Positions 53,301 through 64,000 of a DNA stretch of 64,000 nucleotides are shown piece by piece. The notes beneath the pieces are model-generated. The model worked only from the letters and a program-made list of their open reading frames with translations. It was not told where the DNA came from and did not search any database. A program made the position numbers and the translations under genes. Source of the stretch: Aphis gossypii. Its lineage: Eukaryota; Arthropoda; Insecta; Hemiptera; Aphididae. The stretch spans positions 27,939,260-28,003,259 of the forward strand of contig NC_065530.1 in the NCBI RefSeq assembly GCF_020184175.1, read 5' to 3'. The number at the start of each line of letters is the position of its first letter. Positions within the stretch are counted from its first letter, which is position 1.

Positions 53301-56300
53301 GGTTGGGAACTTCTGACCTATGGTATGATATAAAAGTTTAATAGAAATAAAAATAAATACCTCGATTTGATTAGAAACTTGTACCGGCTTGTCAAGGTTT
53401 ACTATTTCATTTTGAGGTGATTCTATTGCTATTATGTTCCCTGATGAATTAAACTGTACGTTTCGTACACCACTAAATAGTTTTTTAAGGTGGGCCTGTA
53501 CTACAGATACCTTTTTTGTTTGTCCAATCATTTCTAATAGATCTTCATCGCTGAGAAAGTAAAATCTTGGAAAACTCTTTCGTTTATCCTTTATATTGTA
53601 AGAATAAATAAAAACTTATTATCATTATTGAATAGTAGCATAACAAGTAATTTAGAAATTATTTGAGTAAATAAGTACATATTCGTTTACCTCAAGAAAA
53701 TCGTTTAAACTCTTTTTCGTTGTTGCTAACAAATTAAGCATGGATTCTAACAAATGTTTTATATTGTTTATTTTCAAAAACTGTAAAATTTTTGAATCTA
53801 AAGATTGCTGTAATATATATTTAAAATCTCTATCCACCCTATCAAATCTTAATTTTACTTCTTTGTCGATTTTCAGTGTACCACTTCCAAATATTGGATC
53901 TAAGTATAGCCACCTATCAAAATTAACGATGCTTATTAGTAATTATTAACAATGAATAGTATTTTAATCTAAACTCATCGAAAGACTCACTTTCTTTGTA
54001 CATGAGAAAATTGTCTTAAGTGCGCATCAAGCTCCATTAATCTACTTTCCCATACATTAGACTTATCTATAAATTGTTCGTCATTTGAAGTATTTTTAAT
54101 CGACTGTAATAAACATAGTTTCTCTCCGATCTATTCAAATAAAACTCATAATATTTTGGTTATTTTATAAAAATATGTACATTTTATTTTGTGTATTAAT
54201 GTAAAATCATGTGTTAAGACAAAAAATTGCATTTGTTTTTTTTTTAACGTAGAGACATTTATCTTACCGAGCTGAATATTGTTTTAAAATCGTTGATGAT
54301 CCTAATAGTTTGGCCTTTAGAGTCAACATAATTTAAAGTAAAGAAATGTGTTTCAAATTCCCACATATCTAATTCAGATAGTGCTTGTCTGATTGTAATT
54401 TCATTAGTTGCTTTAGTATTTAATTCCTTCAAATACATTTAATATATGTATTATTTATTATATATATTATTTACATTTTTAAAAATCTTGATTATATCAC
54501 GCATTTTTTTTTTTACCTGTAAACTAATTAATTTTTCTTTGATTTTATCTTTTACTAAAATAAAATCTTCAAATTTCAGTTGTTCAATATGTTTATATGG
54601 AATTCCAATTATTGAAAACATTTCGATCCAATGTTTTTCTGTAAAGGTTTCTCCCTGAACATATTTTATACAAAGAGAAAAGGCCTAAAATCAACATATT
54701 TTTACAATACACGTAACAATATTATTAATTCATGTGTTAAATTAACCATACACCCATATATGGTTATAATAATTACTTTTAATGTTTCTAATTCATTGTA
54801 TATTTTAATTGTTAACGGAGATGTAGTCATTTCTTTAAGTTTCTCTTGCCATTTTAAAATAAAATCCATACATTTTTTATAAGCTTTACTACGAAATTCA
54901 ATCCACTTTTCTTGTCCAATTTCTTGCAAATCTAAAATTAATTTTTACCAATATTTTTTAGTATACTCAATTTTATATTATAGAAATATGTTTAACCTAA
55001 ATTAAATTCATCATAAAGGCCCCATATGTTTTCCAACTGCTGCAAATCATTTTCGATTGAATCATATGAACTAAAGTCTGGTATATCAATATAAGCATCT
55101 TTACAGTCATTTCTATACACCAAAAAAGTTTTTTTTAATTACATAGAAGTTATATAGTTAAATTGTTCAATAATCATACATTATTTTTTCTTTCTTTTCC
55201 TTTAACGTATTCCATTCGGCGCGACTATTTTTTAAAAATTCAACAACTTTTTTAAATTTTGAGTTATTTTCATCTTCAAAACCTTTTGGTTTGTATTGTT
55301 GCCATTTTGAATGAAATGCATCCAGCATATTTAAAATGTTTTGAATTTCTGCAGTTAAATTACTTTTCATTGTATCTATCTGCTGTTTCATAATCATCTG
55401 ATGATTTTCCAGCATATTTTTGAAGTTTTCCCAACTGGATAAAGCCTGGTTCATTTTATCTATTTTTTCATTTGTCCAATTTGATAAGACCTTTTGTTTT
55501 TTTATAATTTCTGATACTACAAGATTCATCTAAAAAAAAAAAATGTTATCAGTTCACATTTCATGGCAAATATTTTAATAAAAATTTTACTTCATATGAT
55601 GATTCAATTATTTTTTTATGGTTATTGTTCACTTGTTTTGCTGACGAAGTTTGTTGTTGAAGAATTTCGACAGATTCTTCGATAAATTTTTTCAACCTAG
55701 CAATGTCAAATAAAATCGACGAATGCAGTAGAGTAGACATTGTATCCCAATAACGACGATTATGTGTTTCCAATTCTAATCGCACAGCTGCAGTGCTAAC
55801 AATAAAGCACTCGACATTCAACTCAGCGCTACAATGTTAAATAATTAAATGAACAATTAATTTTACATTAATTATTGTACAGATTATTTTTTTTATATAA
55901 TATATTAAATGTAAAATTCACCAGTTGAATTTAGCTATCTGTTGACCCCACGATTTTGAGGATCTAAAATTATTTTCCCAATCCTGTGCAGTCTTAATAT
56001 TTTCTTGAATCATTTTCTCCATGTCTATTGATCCTAGTGAAACTCTATTTTCCCATTCTTTTAAAATATTTTCTAATCTTTCAAATAACTTTTCAGCTCT
56101 CAAGAACAACTTAGTGAATTTCGTAGCATTACTTATACAAATAACAATTATATATTATTAAAACGATTAAGTATATAAAATAAATGTAGGTTGTAGGTAT
56201 AATATAAAAATATAGTAATTTTTTTACATACCGATCTACCATGGGTGCAAATATTGAAACAGACGAATCCACTATACCACGAAAACTAATTGGTACTGAT

Positions 56301-59300
56301 ATAAATTTTTTTAGCTGAGAAAAATACTTCATTCTTATTTCTTCTATTGGAGGGTTAAACTTTAACTGTCTTTGCCTAATAAAATTTAAAATGTATTGAA
56401 CTATTTTTAATTAAAATGTTTTACATCCATATTATACCTGTAAACAATTTCTATTCTAAAATCTGGCAAATGTTGGTTTAAAGCTTCTAGTCCTATTTGA
56501 TATCTATGATTTAAAGCTTTGTATATTTGAAAATCCAAGTGTGTTTTCCACGCTTCGCAGTTTGAGAACTTTTAGAAAAACGAGAGATATTACTCAGGTA
56601 TATTTATGTAATAAAATATAAATATAGATATGTTATATATTACTTTTTCTTCGACTTGTCTTACAATGTCTTTGATACTTTTTAATTCGGTCTTCCATTG
56701 GTGTTGCTCTTGCAATATATCTATGCTCATTAGATTTATAATCTAAAATATGTTATAAGTGACATAAAATATATTTTATTTTATATAAATATAATAATAT
56801 ATCAAGTTTTATTTACATTAAATTATTTAGTTTACCTTATTGGATATGGATTGGTGGTAATTAGCTAATGTTTGATTTTCAAGAGATATTTTCTCCATTA
56901 GTTTTCGCATTTCGAGTATATACACATCAACAGAGTGGATATCTGTCCATGTCACTCGTTGTTGCTGTTTGACAAGATTTAACAACTCAATTGCTGACGA
57001 CAACATCATAGGCCTTTGTGATGAAATCATTCGATCTCCTATTGTATTATGAAACGAAGCTATCTAAAGTACGTAAAAAATTTCTCTAGTTATTTTGAAC
57101 TAATAATACACCAAAACATTGTTGTAAAAATATTTAAGTTTCATACTTGTTCGAGAGATTTTGCTTGTCGTATAAATTTGCTCCCCATATCCGACACTTT
57201 TTCTATTTCTGTCGGAATAACATAGCCAAGAATTTTTAACATTTTCACCTCTCTAATTAGTAATTCTATATCAGGATTAAAATTAACTTTCATAAGTTTA
57301 TTTGATTGAAAATAAATCACAGGATCGTCAGAATTTAACCTTTAAATAAAAGGTAAATGTAAAATTATATTTATGTATCAATTATTAATATTTGTTGTTC
57401 AACTTGTCATATTCATTATTATTTATTATAGTTATTTATACTAACTTAATATATATATATTATATACATATAAATACATGAGTAATTTACCAAAGATGTT
57501 CTATACCTATTGACTATGTTTTATATGTTTCAATTATTAATATACTTTGTGTGTGTCCAATACATCGTGGGCAATATGAAATTTCATTAATAAAAAAAAA
57601 ATATTGCGGTGAATACGTCAATACCTTTATGTACATTGTACATAGTGTACCGAACTTTCTAGATAAGTAATTCGTTTCTGTCAAGCTTAACTTTAGTTTT
57701 CCTAATTTCTTCTCGTTTTTGTAAAAATATTTATCCAAAATAATTATTAAACAGAATATTTATACAAGATAAGAATATTAATTTTTTCTTTATCATAATA
57801 TTTTTTTTTTTATGAGATATTATTTTTAGGTATTTTTTTTTACAACTTCTAATATCTAGTATAATTGTATAAACTATAATAACATTTTTTTTAGGTATAT
57901 TATCTTTATTTTTTATATGTATAAACTATATCACTCAATTAATATCGTATGTGAAAAATACATACAACTATATTCAACATTCGCGTTGGTTATTAATTAA
58001 ATAATATTTTTTTTCGTTTTAAAAAGTCCGTGAATGTTTTACACACTTATACCTCCTACTCTTGTAAACCATATACATAATTTATAGTTATTCGAAAAAA
58101 ATTATCAATACAATTTATATCTAGGATTAAAGTTAACGTTGATGGTTCATATGGTTGTTATTTACAACTTTATATTTTTATTATAATAACATTGTTTTCA
58201 TAAGTTTTGCCGTTAAAAATGTAGCTATTTGTTTTTAGTGATACGCTTATAATAATTAAATTATTTACATAGATATGATAAATATTGTTTACAATTTTTT
58301 AATAGGTATACCTAAAACTTTTATTAATGACTGCAGATCTTCTGTCTTTTACCCAATTACCATAGGTCTCTGTAATCATATTGTTAATCGTTTTCTTCTG
58401 AACTGTTAATGTATCTTTCAGTTGTTGATAACCATTTAAATTTGTTAGTATACGGTCGCTTACTTTTTCAATATCATTTAACTGAAATAAATATATTAGC
58501 ATTAATAAACAAAATACAAAATATATTTATCAAATGGTGACGAATTTTTCAACATGATTTTCATGACTTATTAGAAATTAGAGTATCCTAACCTTAGCTT
58601 CCTGCTGTTTTAATGAGTATAAATTTCGTACAATCGGTTCTAAACCAGCTAATTCTAGTACATTTATTTTTTGTTCTCCGTCGACATTATCTCCCATTGC
58701 ATTGATAATTTGTTTTAGACAATTCAAAAAATTTTCCAACTCTCCTTTAAGTTGAACATACATTTTTGGTCTTTCTATTATTTCTTGGTAGTGAATGAAT
58801 TCATGAATTAGCTATTTTAAAATGAATAATAATGTTCTGATAGTTAAAAATAAATAAATAAAAAATATAACAATAATTGTTTTTTATTACTTCTACTGTG
58901 TTTGATTTTTTACGATTAATCAAATTTCGAAGTTTCCCAGCAATTAAGTCTTCGGCTGGTTGTAATTTCTGTTCAAATTTTTCGACAGCAGCTTCCCATT
59001 TTTCTCTTGTATAAGTATTCAACTGACTCACATCATTGAATTCTAAGTATACAATAATATTAATTATTTTAAAGTCTATACACTTTAAAAGCATTAAAAT
59101 ATAGTTTTAATTTTTACCGATAAACGATTTTAAATTTTCCGATGTTCTTAATTTTTCTTGTTCGTATGCAGTCAATAATTTTATCATTTGGTTATTCACG
59201 CTTAATATTGATATTATCTAAAAAAATATATTTAATTAAAACAATGTTACTCTTATTTATGTTTAAGACTAACTTCTTTAATATGATTAGAAAATGTGAT

Positions 59301-60830
59301 CAAGTTTTCCGGCAAAAATTTTGGACCAATCCATTTATGATAAGTGTAATTAGGCCAATATAACATAGTCAACTGTTCACATGTTTTAATCCATTTATTA
59401 CATGTTTTCAAACACATTTTTAATACATCGATATTTTCATTATGATCTCCAGTCCATATATTCATATCACTTGTAGTTTGTTGAATAAGTTTTATTATAC
59501 CGTTTCCGATAACTTCAAATATGTGTTCCATTCTCGGTTGGGGATATTTAATTTCTTCAATTTTCCATATGTCATCTAGACAATTGTGTATATTTTCTAA
59601 GCATTCTTCTAAGTCCTGAATTGACGATTCTCTAAAATAAAAAGTTATAGTGAATTTACGGAATGTAATATTATTATGTTTGTAAAATATTATTTAATTA
59701 TAATAAAAAATAATAGATACTTTAATTGTTTTGTTACAGGTAAAAATAATGAACATATTTTTTCCGCTGCGATTGATTCTTCTTTATTACTTGTATTTTT
59801 TTTTACAACACGCCAATAATCAGCTTCGTCCTCAATGTCTAGAATAGCTATGAAGAATTCGAAAAACTATTGCAATATTTCTCGTGGCAATTTATATAAT
59901 TTACCTATATAGTTGTACGATGCTTACCTCCTAAGTGTGATTCTATTGAAGTATTTGACTGATGAATCGACGACTTTAAAATAGTAGTTTTTAAACCCAT
60001 TTCGAGGTCTGATATAAGGCATTGTAGTTTTGGGTCGAGTTTTATTTCTGATTTGGTATCCTATATGAATGATTATTACAAATAATAATAATTATGTACG
60101 TAAAGAATTATTTTTCTACTCATATTTATAAGAATATCTAATTAAATTTACGTTACAACGTTAAAACGTTACCGTCTATATTATTATACAACTTAATACT
60201 TATTGATATTAATTACTTTTAAAAGTGAAGGAGTGTATATGTAATGCAAACTATGATAGAGTGCTTCTGTTGGAGAATCTAACATGGAATACACACATAT
60301 AATGGAGTGTAAATTATTTTCTGTTATACTTTCAGGCCGTGTTTTATAAAATACTATTACTTTGTTATTCTGATCTTTTTGAAAAACCTAAAACCAACAA
60401 ATAAAATTATGATTAATATTATAGGTATCTATACACCTAATAATATATCATTATTCATAAAATCTAAAAAATTAAATAATTTTGTGTAATATATGTTATG
60501 TTGTTATTTTCTATATACCCTGGTATATTATAAATTACTACAACTATTGAATGTATTCATTATTTTTACTCACGATTTTCTCGTTTGCTTCAAGTGTTTC
60601 AGTGTCTGTATTTTTTATGTATAATGTGCAACAATTAGGAGAGTTCAAAAAAGAATTTAAATGCTCGATACCGGATTTTAAAATAGTATTTTTATCAAGC
60701 ATATCAAACCCAAAATAGTTTCCTGTAAATTAACAATTTTTATTTGTATCTATTTAGTTAAAATACACTATTATAAATATAATAATATACCTGCTGTTTT
60801 TATAATAAAGTCTTGCCGAAAGTCTGACAT
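32322..60830 (-). CDS. DYNC2H1: Cytoplasmic dynein-2 heavy chain (intraflagellar transport motor), complete
   Basis: AAA+ motor that drives retrograde intraflagellar transport in cilia; in insects it is needed in ciliated sensory neurons (Drosophila beethoven). I traced 68 exons with GT-AG borders (one GC-AG). They total 12,576 nt in one frame, giving 4191 residues against about 4300 in vertebrates. Exon lists are in the five regional entries. It starts MSDFRQDF and continues NYFGF, VFYKTRPESITENNLHS and SMLDSP, which is specific to the dynein-2 N-terminus rather than axonemal or dynein-1 chains. It ends DSPSVAVIDD...KKWILAGVTLFLRTH, again the dynein-2 C-terminus. All expected modules are present: tail, linker, AAA1-AAA6, stalk with microtubule-binding tip, C-terminal domain. 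No stop or frameshift was needed. Exon 11 is uncertain by one base at its low end. Most introns are 60-200 bp; the larger ones hold repeats. Confidence 0.95.
34831..34925. mobile_element. G-rich transposon-end-like fragment in a DYNC2H1 intron
   Basis: CACGGATCTAG followed by a run of 11 G, GGCTAAGGCCTAAGG and CTCCCCG resembles the G-rich subterminal style of the hAT-like elements at 12883 and 16031. I found no partner end or duplication, so the assignment is weak. Confidence 0.3.
38657..38663 (-). other. DYNC2H1: GC-AG splice donor, DYNC2H1 intron 62
   Basis: The exon ends CGAG and the intron starts GCAAGT. The partner acceptor is at 38014-38015 (AATAG). The neighbouring GT at 38651-38654 would put exon 63 out of frame, whereas the GC site gives EHSSTRWAYIHGLCEKAIYG, matching the family. 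AG|GCAAGT is the usual form of natural GC donors. Confidence 0.85.
41519..41539 (-). other. DYNC2H1: 21-nt microexon of DYNC2H1
   Basis: Seven codons (IKTLQIS) between an AACAG acceptor and a GTAAGT donor. The exons on both sides are phase 0, and the residues fill a position where other dynein-2 chains also have sequence. It is easily missed by gene prediction. Confidence 0.75.
42887..44130 (-). other. DYNC2H1: DYNC2H1 exons 49-51: coiled-coil stalk and microtubule-binding domain
   Basis: Exons 43916-44130 (ascending coil, rich in K/E/Q heptads), 43221-43664 and 42887-43100 (descending coil). The tip is in the 444-nt exon: [40 protein letters not shown] and NAKRASAAAAPLASWVVANV. This is the best conserved segment of the gene and binds the microtubule. 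It is less AT-rich than the other exons, a sign of strong constraint. Confidence 0.95.
44218..47576 (-). other. DYNC2H1: DYNC2H1 exons 37-48: AAA3 and AAA4
   Basis: Exons 47332-47576, 47131-47236, 46691-46831, 46430-46572, 46248-46356, 46037-46156, 45860-45983, 45349-45459, 45044-45273, 44732-44954, 44460-44625, 44218-44401. AAA3 Walker A is GPPASGKS (about residues 2242-2249), its last serine made across the exon 37/38 junction, with VTIHCSAQTSPEQIL after it. The AAA4 loop reads GRLGIGRN (about 2570) with arginine in place of the Walker lysine. Vertebrate dynein-2 also has arginine there. Confidence 0.9.
47659..51923 (-). other. DYNC2H1: DYNC2H1 exons 29-36: AAA1 and AAA2
   Basis: Exons 51621-51923, 50870-51093, 50465-50783, 50280-50387, 50062-50215, 48075-48282, 47906-48003, 47659-47837. 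AAA1, the main ATPase, has its Walker A in GPAGTGKTES (about residues 1649-1658) and Walker B in CFDEFNR, all intact. AAA2 has GPPSTGKTT (about 1940-1948) followed by DVDPEWIESLNSVLDDNRLL and ETHSLRHASPATVSRMG (exon 34). The 1.8-kb intron between exons 33 and 34 holds a dispersed repeat. Exon 36 must start at 47837 behind a 68-bp intron. Confidence 0.92.
48755..49890 (+). repeat. Dispersed repeat family, copy B (longest)
   Basis: Occupies most of the intron between DYNC2H1 exons 33 and 34. It has the CAGATTCTGA..GAAGTGATGAATGTATT left block, GGGGGTGGTTTCC, ACGGGAATTTTTACACAATT, GGTTGTAACTCAAAAACG and the right block CCGTTCAGAACAGTTTTTCG. TGATGAATGTATT occurs near both ends in inverted orientation, which may be a short terminal repeat. 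No coding sequence. Shared with 2800-3290 and 28580-28690. Confidence 0.6.
51991..60830 (-). other. DYNC2H1: DYNC2H1 exons 1-28: tail and linker
   Basis: Exons (5' to 3'): 60791-60830, 60574-60722, 60217-60387, 59928-60060, 59721-59847, 59274-59631, 59118-59217, 58891-59042, 58593-58811, 58312-58481, 57146-57339, 56836-57063, 56644-56742, 56438-56568, 56232-56375, 55922-56131, 55591-55828, 55180-55529, 54997-55112, 54777-54931, 54517-54684, 54268-54426, 53991-54130, 53691-53913, 53361-53588, 52578-52769, 52214-52392, 51991-52129. They encode residues 1 to about 1637. Recognisable family blocks are MISSQRPMMLSSA (exon 12), KTAQDWENNF (exon 16), SFPRFYFLSDEDLLEMIGQT (exon 25) and YEYQGISPKLVHTPLTDNCY (exon 28), the last leading straight into AAA1. 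The tail dimerises and binds the dynein-2 intermediate and light intermediate chains. Confidence 0.9.
53014..53315. mobile_element. hAT MITE in DYNC2H1 intron 25
   Basis: Ends CAGAGATTCCCAACCGG and CAGAAGTTCCCAACC (right end, reverse complement). The flanking 8-mers are ACCTATGA (53006-53013) and ACCTATGG (53316-53323), 7 of 8 identical. It is 302 bp and related in its ends to 28760-28960. Confidence 0.85.
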
Positions 60831-63800
60831 GTTGAAAAAATATTTTATTTAAATTTGTTACATCTGTAATAATTCTTTATACATTACAGGTATATGATCA
60901 AAAACATATATGTTATCTACTGACTACTATCCTACTATAATAGCATGCATGAAGTTTGTTGTTAATGTAATTACCATGGCAGCAATATAACAACCACATA
61001 CAACGTCACGTGGAGTCGCGGAAAACATACTTTAGGGTAAATAATGAAACGAATATTATATTATGATTAGATGAATAATAATAATTTTAGATTTTTAACA
61101 AAGTGATAAATGTATTATTTTTACAAAATTGTAAGTTTTACGTTGACCTGTTTTTAAAAAAACAAATTTTGTTTCTAAGCTTATAGGTAAATAAATTTTT
61201 GATTTTTATTCGATGTGTGTATTACTATCACAATTAAAAAAATATCAAAAACAACAGTCATGTTTTTTTTCTATTATAAGATTTACAGCTTAATTTTTGA
61301 TAAATTCATCAAAATTTTAACGTAAAAATAATTATATTTTAAGTTTTAACAATTGAAATTTGAATTTAAAATACCATGAATTTTCGTACAGTAATATTAT
61401 TGAAAAAAAAAGTAGAATTTCTAACAAAATTTGAAATATAGAAATATTGAAAAAACAACAAAATATTTAAAAAATAATAATTATTGAGAAGTAAAATAAA
61501 TTTACTATATACAACAGTGTTATAATGGGAAAAGAAAATTAGCCTCCCTATTTCCGAGACCTGCTCTGAGTATTTGAAGTATGTATATATATATTATGAT
61601 TTAAATTATTAATTTTATAAAAATTGTATTAAATTAGGGATTTATTGTTAATTAACATAAATAGACTTACAACTTTATTTATAATATACAATAAAAGAAA
61701 GTATAAATAATATAAAAAAAACTGTACGTAACACGTAAGCATTTTGCTTAATTTTAAATTGCTTATTTAAGAATAATTTATAAAGGAACTCTAGTATTAC
61801 CTACATTCTAGATTTTTTCTCATCAACTTATTTTATCACACATAAATCGAAAAAGAAGCAAATAATTTTAAATGTTTATAATTCATAAACCTAACCTAAC
61901 CCAAAAATACTCCAAATTGTTTACAATTGACCTAAGGTATCTAAAAAAATACTACTATAAATATTTTGTGAAAAATTAAAGTCTATTAAGAAATCACCTT
62001 AAAAATTTAAAAATTAAATTACTTTTACTGTTTCAAAAGACAAACATGGGTAATATAATGAATTTTATTAGTTAAAACCTATTAAATCTATTTAATACAT
62101 TCATTATTTAATTTTTAGTAGTTAATTTATTTGATTATAAAAAAATAATAATTTTATTAAAGTATAGTAATATGAATTTGATGAATACAGTTGAATACAT
62201 TTATCGTGAAATCATGTTATGTCATATGGGGGTAAATAAAATATTGTGGGTAGGTAGTGCAACTGAAATTAATTGTCTTGTCTCACTGGTAAAAATATTA
62301 GTGCTGTCATTGCGTATAAGAACGTTTTGTAAAATTGTTAAAGTTAATACTTAATAGTCTGCAATAATATATATCAATGATGCATGTATACATATACCTA
62401 AGTATATAACACATTATTTCTTATCTAATCATGTATATATTATTTAATTTTTTAATCTTACGAACGATTACGTTAATGAGTCTAACCGCGTAATATGATT
62501 TTTGTATAATGTATTTTATATTTTTATCTACATAGTATTTGAATTACTACACTATTTTTAATATAGGTTATCATTTATTAGTTAGGTACCTATTACTTAT
62601 TACTATACTATCCCATAAATATAAAATACTTATTTATCTCTTGATTTATGGGTTATTATAATAACTATTAAAAGAAAATATTTGTATATTTAATTTTAAT
62701 AAGCGGTGGCAGTCTTATTATTATGATAGTTTTATGACCACTGTTTATGTAAAATAAAAAACATATCCTTTGTACTCCAAAATAATGTCCCCATCAGTTA
62801 TTGAATTAATACGTATTAAAACCTTTGACCCGCGTCTAGGTCATACCTCAATACTAATGAAATACTATGCTTGCTAGCTTGCTAATAACAAACGTAATAA
62901 AGGCTCTAACAGTAGTTAAACTTTAAAACATTAAAACAATGTCATATACTAATAGACTATTAGTATTTCTATGAAAAGGTATCCTTGTACCATTTAGATG
63001 TAATATAAAAGTATGTTATTAAAGTTTGAAGAAAAATGTTAGGTAATTATTTATTTTATTTACCTATTTCTTGTTTTATAGTTAAAATATTTTGGTAGTT
63101 TAAATATCGTGTTTCAAATAAGTACCTATGATATTAAATCGAAAAATTAACAGTGTAATTATGTATAGGTAATGTACCTATATATTTAAATATATATTTA
63201 AGGTATGCCTGTCAAACAATTAATAACATTAAATTTCATACTTAATAATTGATACATTCCATAATCAATTCCATCATGAATTATTTGACAAAAACAAAAC
63301 TTTTTAAATCATTATTTGCTAATTTAAAAGAAAAAACATGTTTTCTCTAACGTTGCAGTATGGAGCGAAATTTGCATTAATAATTATTGATAAACAGAAT
63401 TAAATCATAGTTTTACTTGTATTCTTAAATTCTGTGAAATTGTTGTGTTTCAGAAAAATATGTATCTAATACATACAATCACACAAACCTTATCATGATA
63501 AATTAAAACTGTAAAAATAATTAACTAATATAATTTAATTTAGCCGCTGTAACAATTATTATGTAAATATGATATATAATGTGTACCTCATTTAAACTTT
63601 TATGGTGTATTAAAATGACTTAATTGTTTTTTTAAGGAAGTATGCTAAATTAGGGATTATAAATTACGCTAACGAGTAGCAGCGAAAACACGAAACTTCA
63701 TTAATAAAGTTTGAATCCAATTAAAGCTTTTAGAATTTCTAATATTTAATAAAAATGAATATTTTACACAACTAATTTAATTTTTATATGAAGTACACTA

Positions 63801-64000
63801 CTTAATATTATTATTAGATTTACCTACTATAATAAATTTTCAACACAATATATTAACAACAAAGAAATAAGCAGATAGGGACCTAATATTTTATATATTT
63901 TGTATGACTTGAAAATTTCGATACCTACCAAAAATAATGCCTACAAACTAATTTTTATAAGTACCTATTGACAGTATTATAGAATTCAAATTATAAGATT
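60831..64000 (-). other. Upstream region of DYNC2H1
   Basis: AT-rich and gene-free as far as I can see. Close to the gene is an X-box-like site (60970-60983) and a CGTCACGTGG block near 61002-61013 (CRE/E-box-like). The 60-codon open frame at 62172-62354 has no recognisable features. Beyond about 61030 there is nothing I can name. Confidence 0.5.
60970..60983 (-). promoter_or_regulatory. X-box-like RFX-binding site of DYNC2H1
   Basis: ATTACCATGGCAGC (minus strand GCTGCCATGGTAAT) matches the RFX X-box form RYYNYYATRRNRAC at all but one position. It lies 140 bp upstream of the DYNC2H1 start codon. RFX/DAF-19 control of ciliary genes through X-boxes close to the start is well established in nematodes and flies; its use here is inferred. 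Confidence 0.55.

Noticed and set aside
62172..62354. 60-codon open frame upstream of DYNC2H1
   Set aside because: No similarity, no start context or splice support, and the length is expected by chance.
1..64000. CRISPR arrays, bacterial operons, tRNA or rRNA genes
   Set aside because: None seen. The window is eukaryotic intron-exon sequence throughout, and no cloverleaf or rRNA signature was recognised by eye.

Overview
The window is nuclear DNA of an insect and most resembles an aphid. The evidence is a very AT-rich sequence, genes split by many short introns with GT/AG borders, animal-specific gene families, and a dense set of DNA-transposon relics. The exact species cannot be read from the sequence.

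Five protein-coding genes are supported. From left to right on the + strand: (1) the 3' part (11 exons, 905 codons) of an AUTS2-family gene, the orthologue group of Drosophila tay bridge, ending at 8880; (2) and (3) two tandem tetraspanin paralogues (11284-18067 and 21557-23277) with the same five-exon structure; (4) a complete class III E2 ubiquitin-conjugating enzyme of the UBE2E/Ubc2 family (26968-30583) behind a GC-rich promoter. On the - strand, tail to tail with UBE2E, lies (5) a complete cytoplasmic dynein-2 heavy chain, DYNC2H1 (60830 down to 32322). I resolved it into 68 exons that join in frame to 4191 residues. It is the motor for retrograde intraflagellar transport in cilia.

The rest is introns, UTRs and transposon debris. 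I found seven elements with paired terminal inverted repeats and target-site duplications. A P-superfamily-like element (11570-13825) carries two fragments of a THAP zinc finger and is itself hit by a hAT-like element (12883-13692). A 138-bp miniature of similar type is at 16031-16168. A pogo/Tigger-like MITE is at 2396-2699. Two hAT MITEs with CAGxxGTTCCCAA-type ends are at 28760-28960 and 53014-53315. There are also LINE reverse-transcriptase fragments at 14229-14567 and about 24365-25022 (- strand), and a dispersed repeat family with copies near 2.8, 28.6 and 48.8 kb.

The genes do not form a functional cluster. The most interesting local biology is (a) the P-like element sitting 22 bp upstream of tetraspanin exon 2, where its terminal repeat supplies an alternative, in-frame splice acceptor, (b) an X-box-like RFX site about 140 bp upstream of the DYNC2H1 start, and (c) a GC-AG intron, a 21-nt microexon and a NAGNAG acceptor. 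I did not find a wholly novel system.
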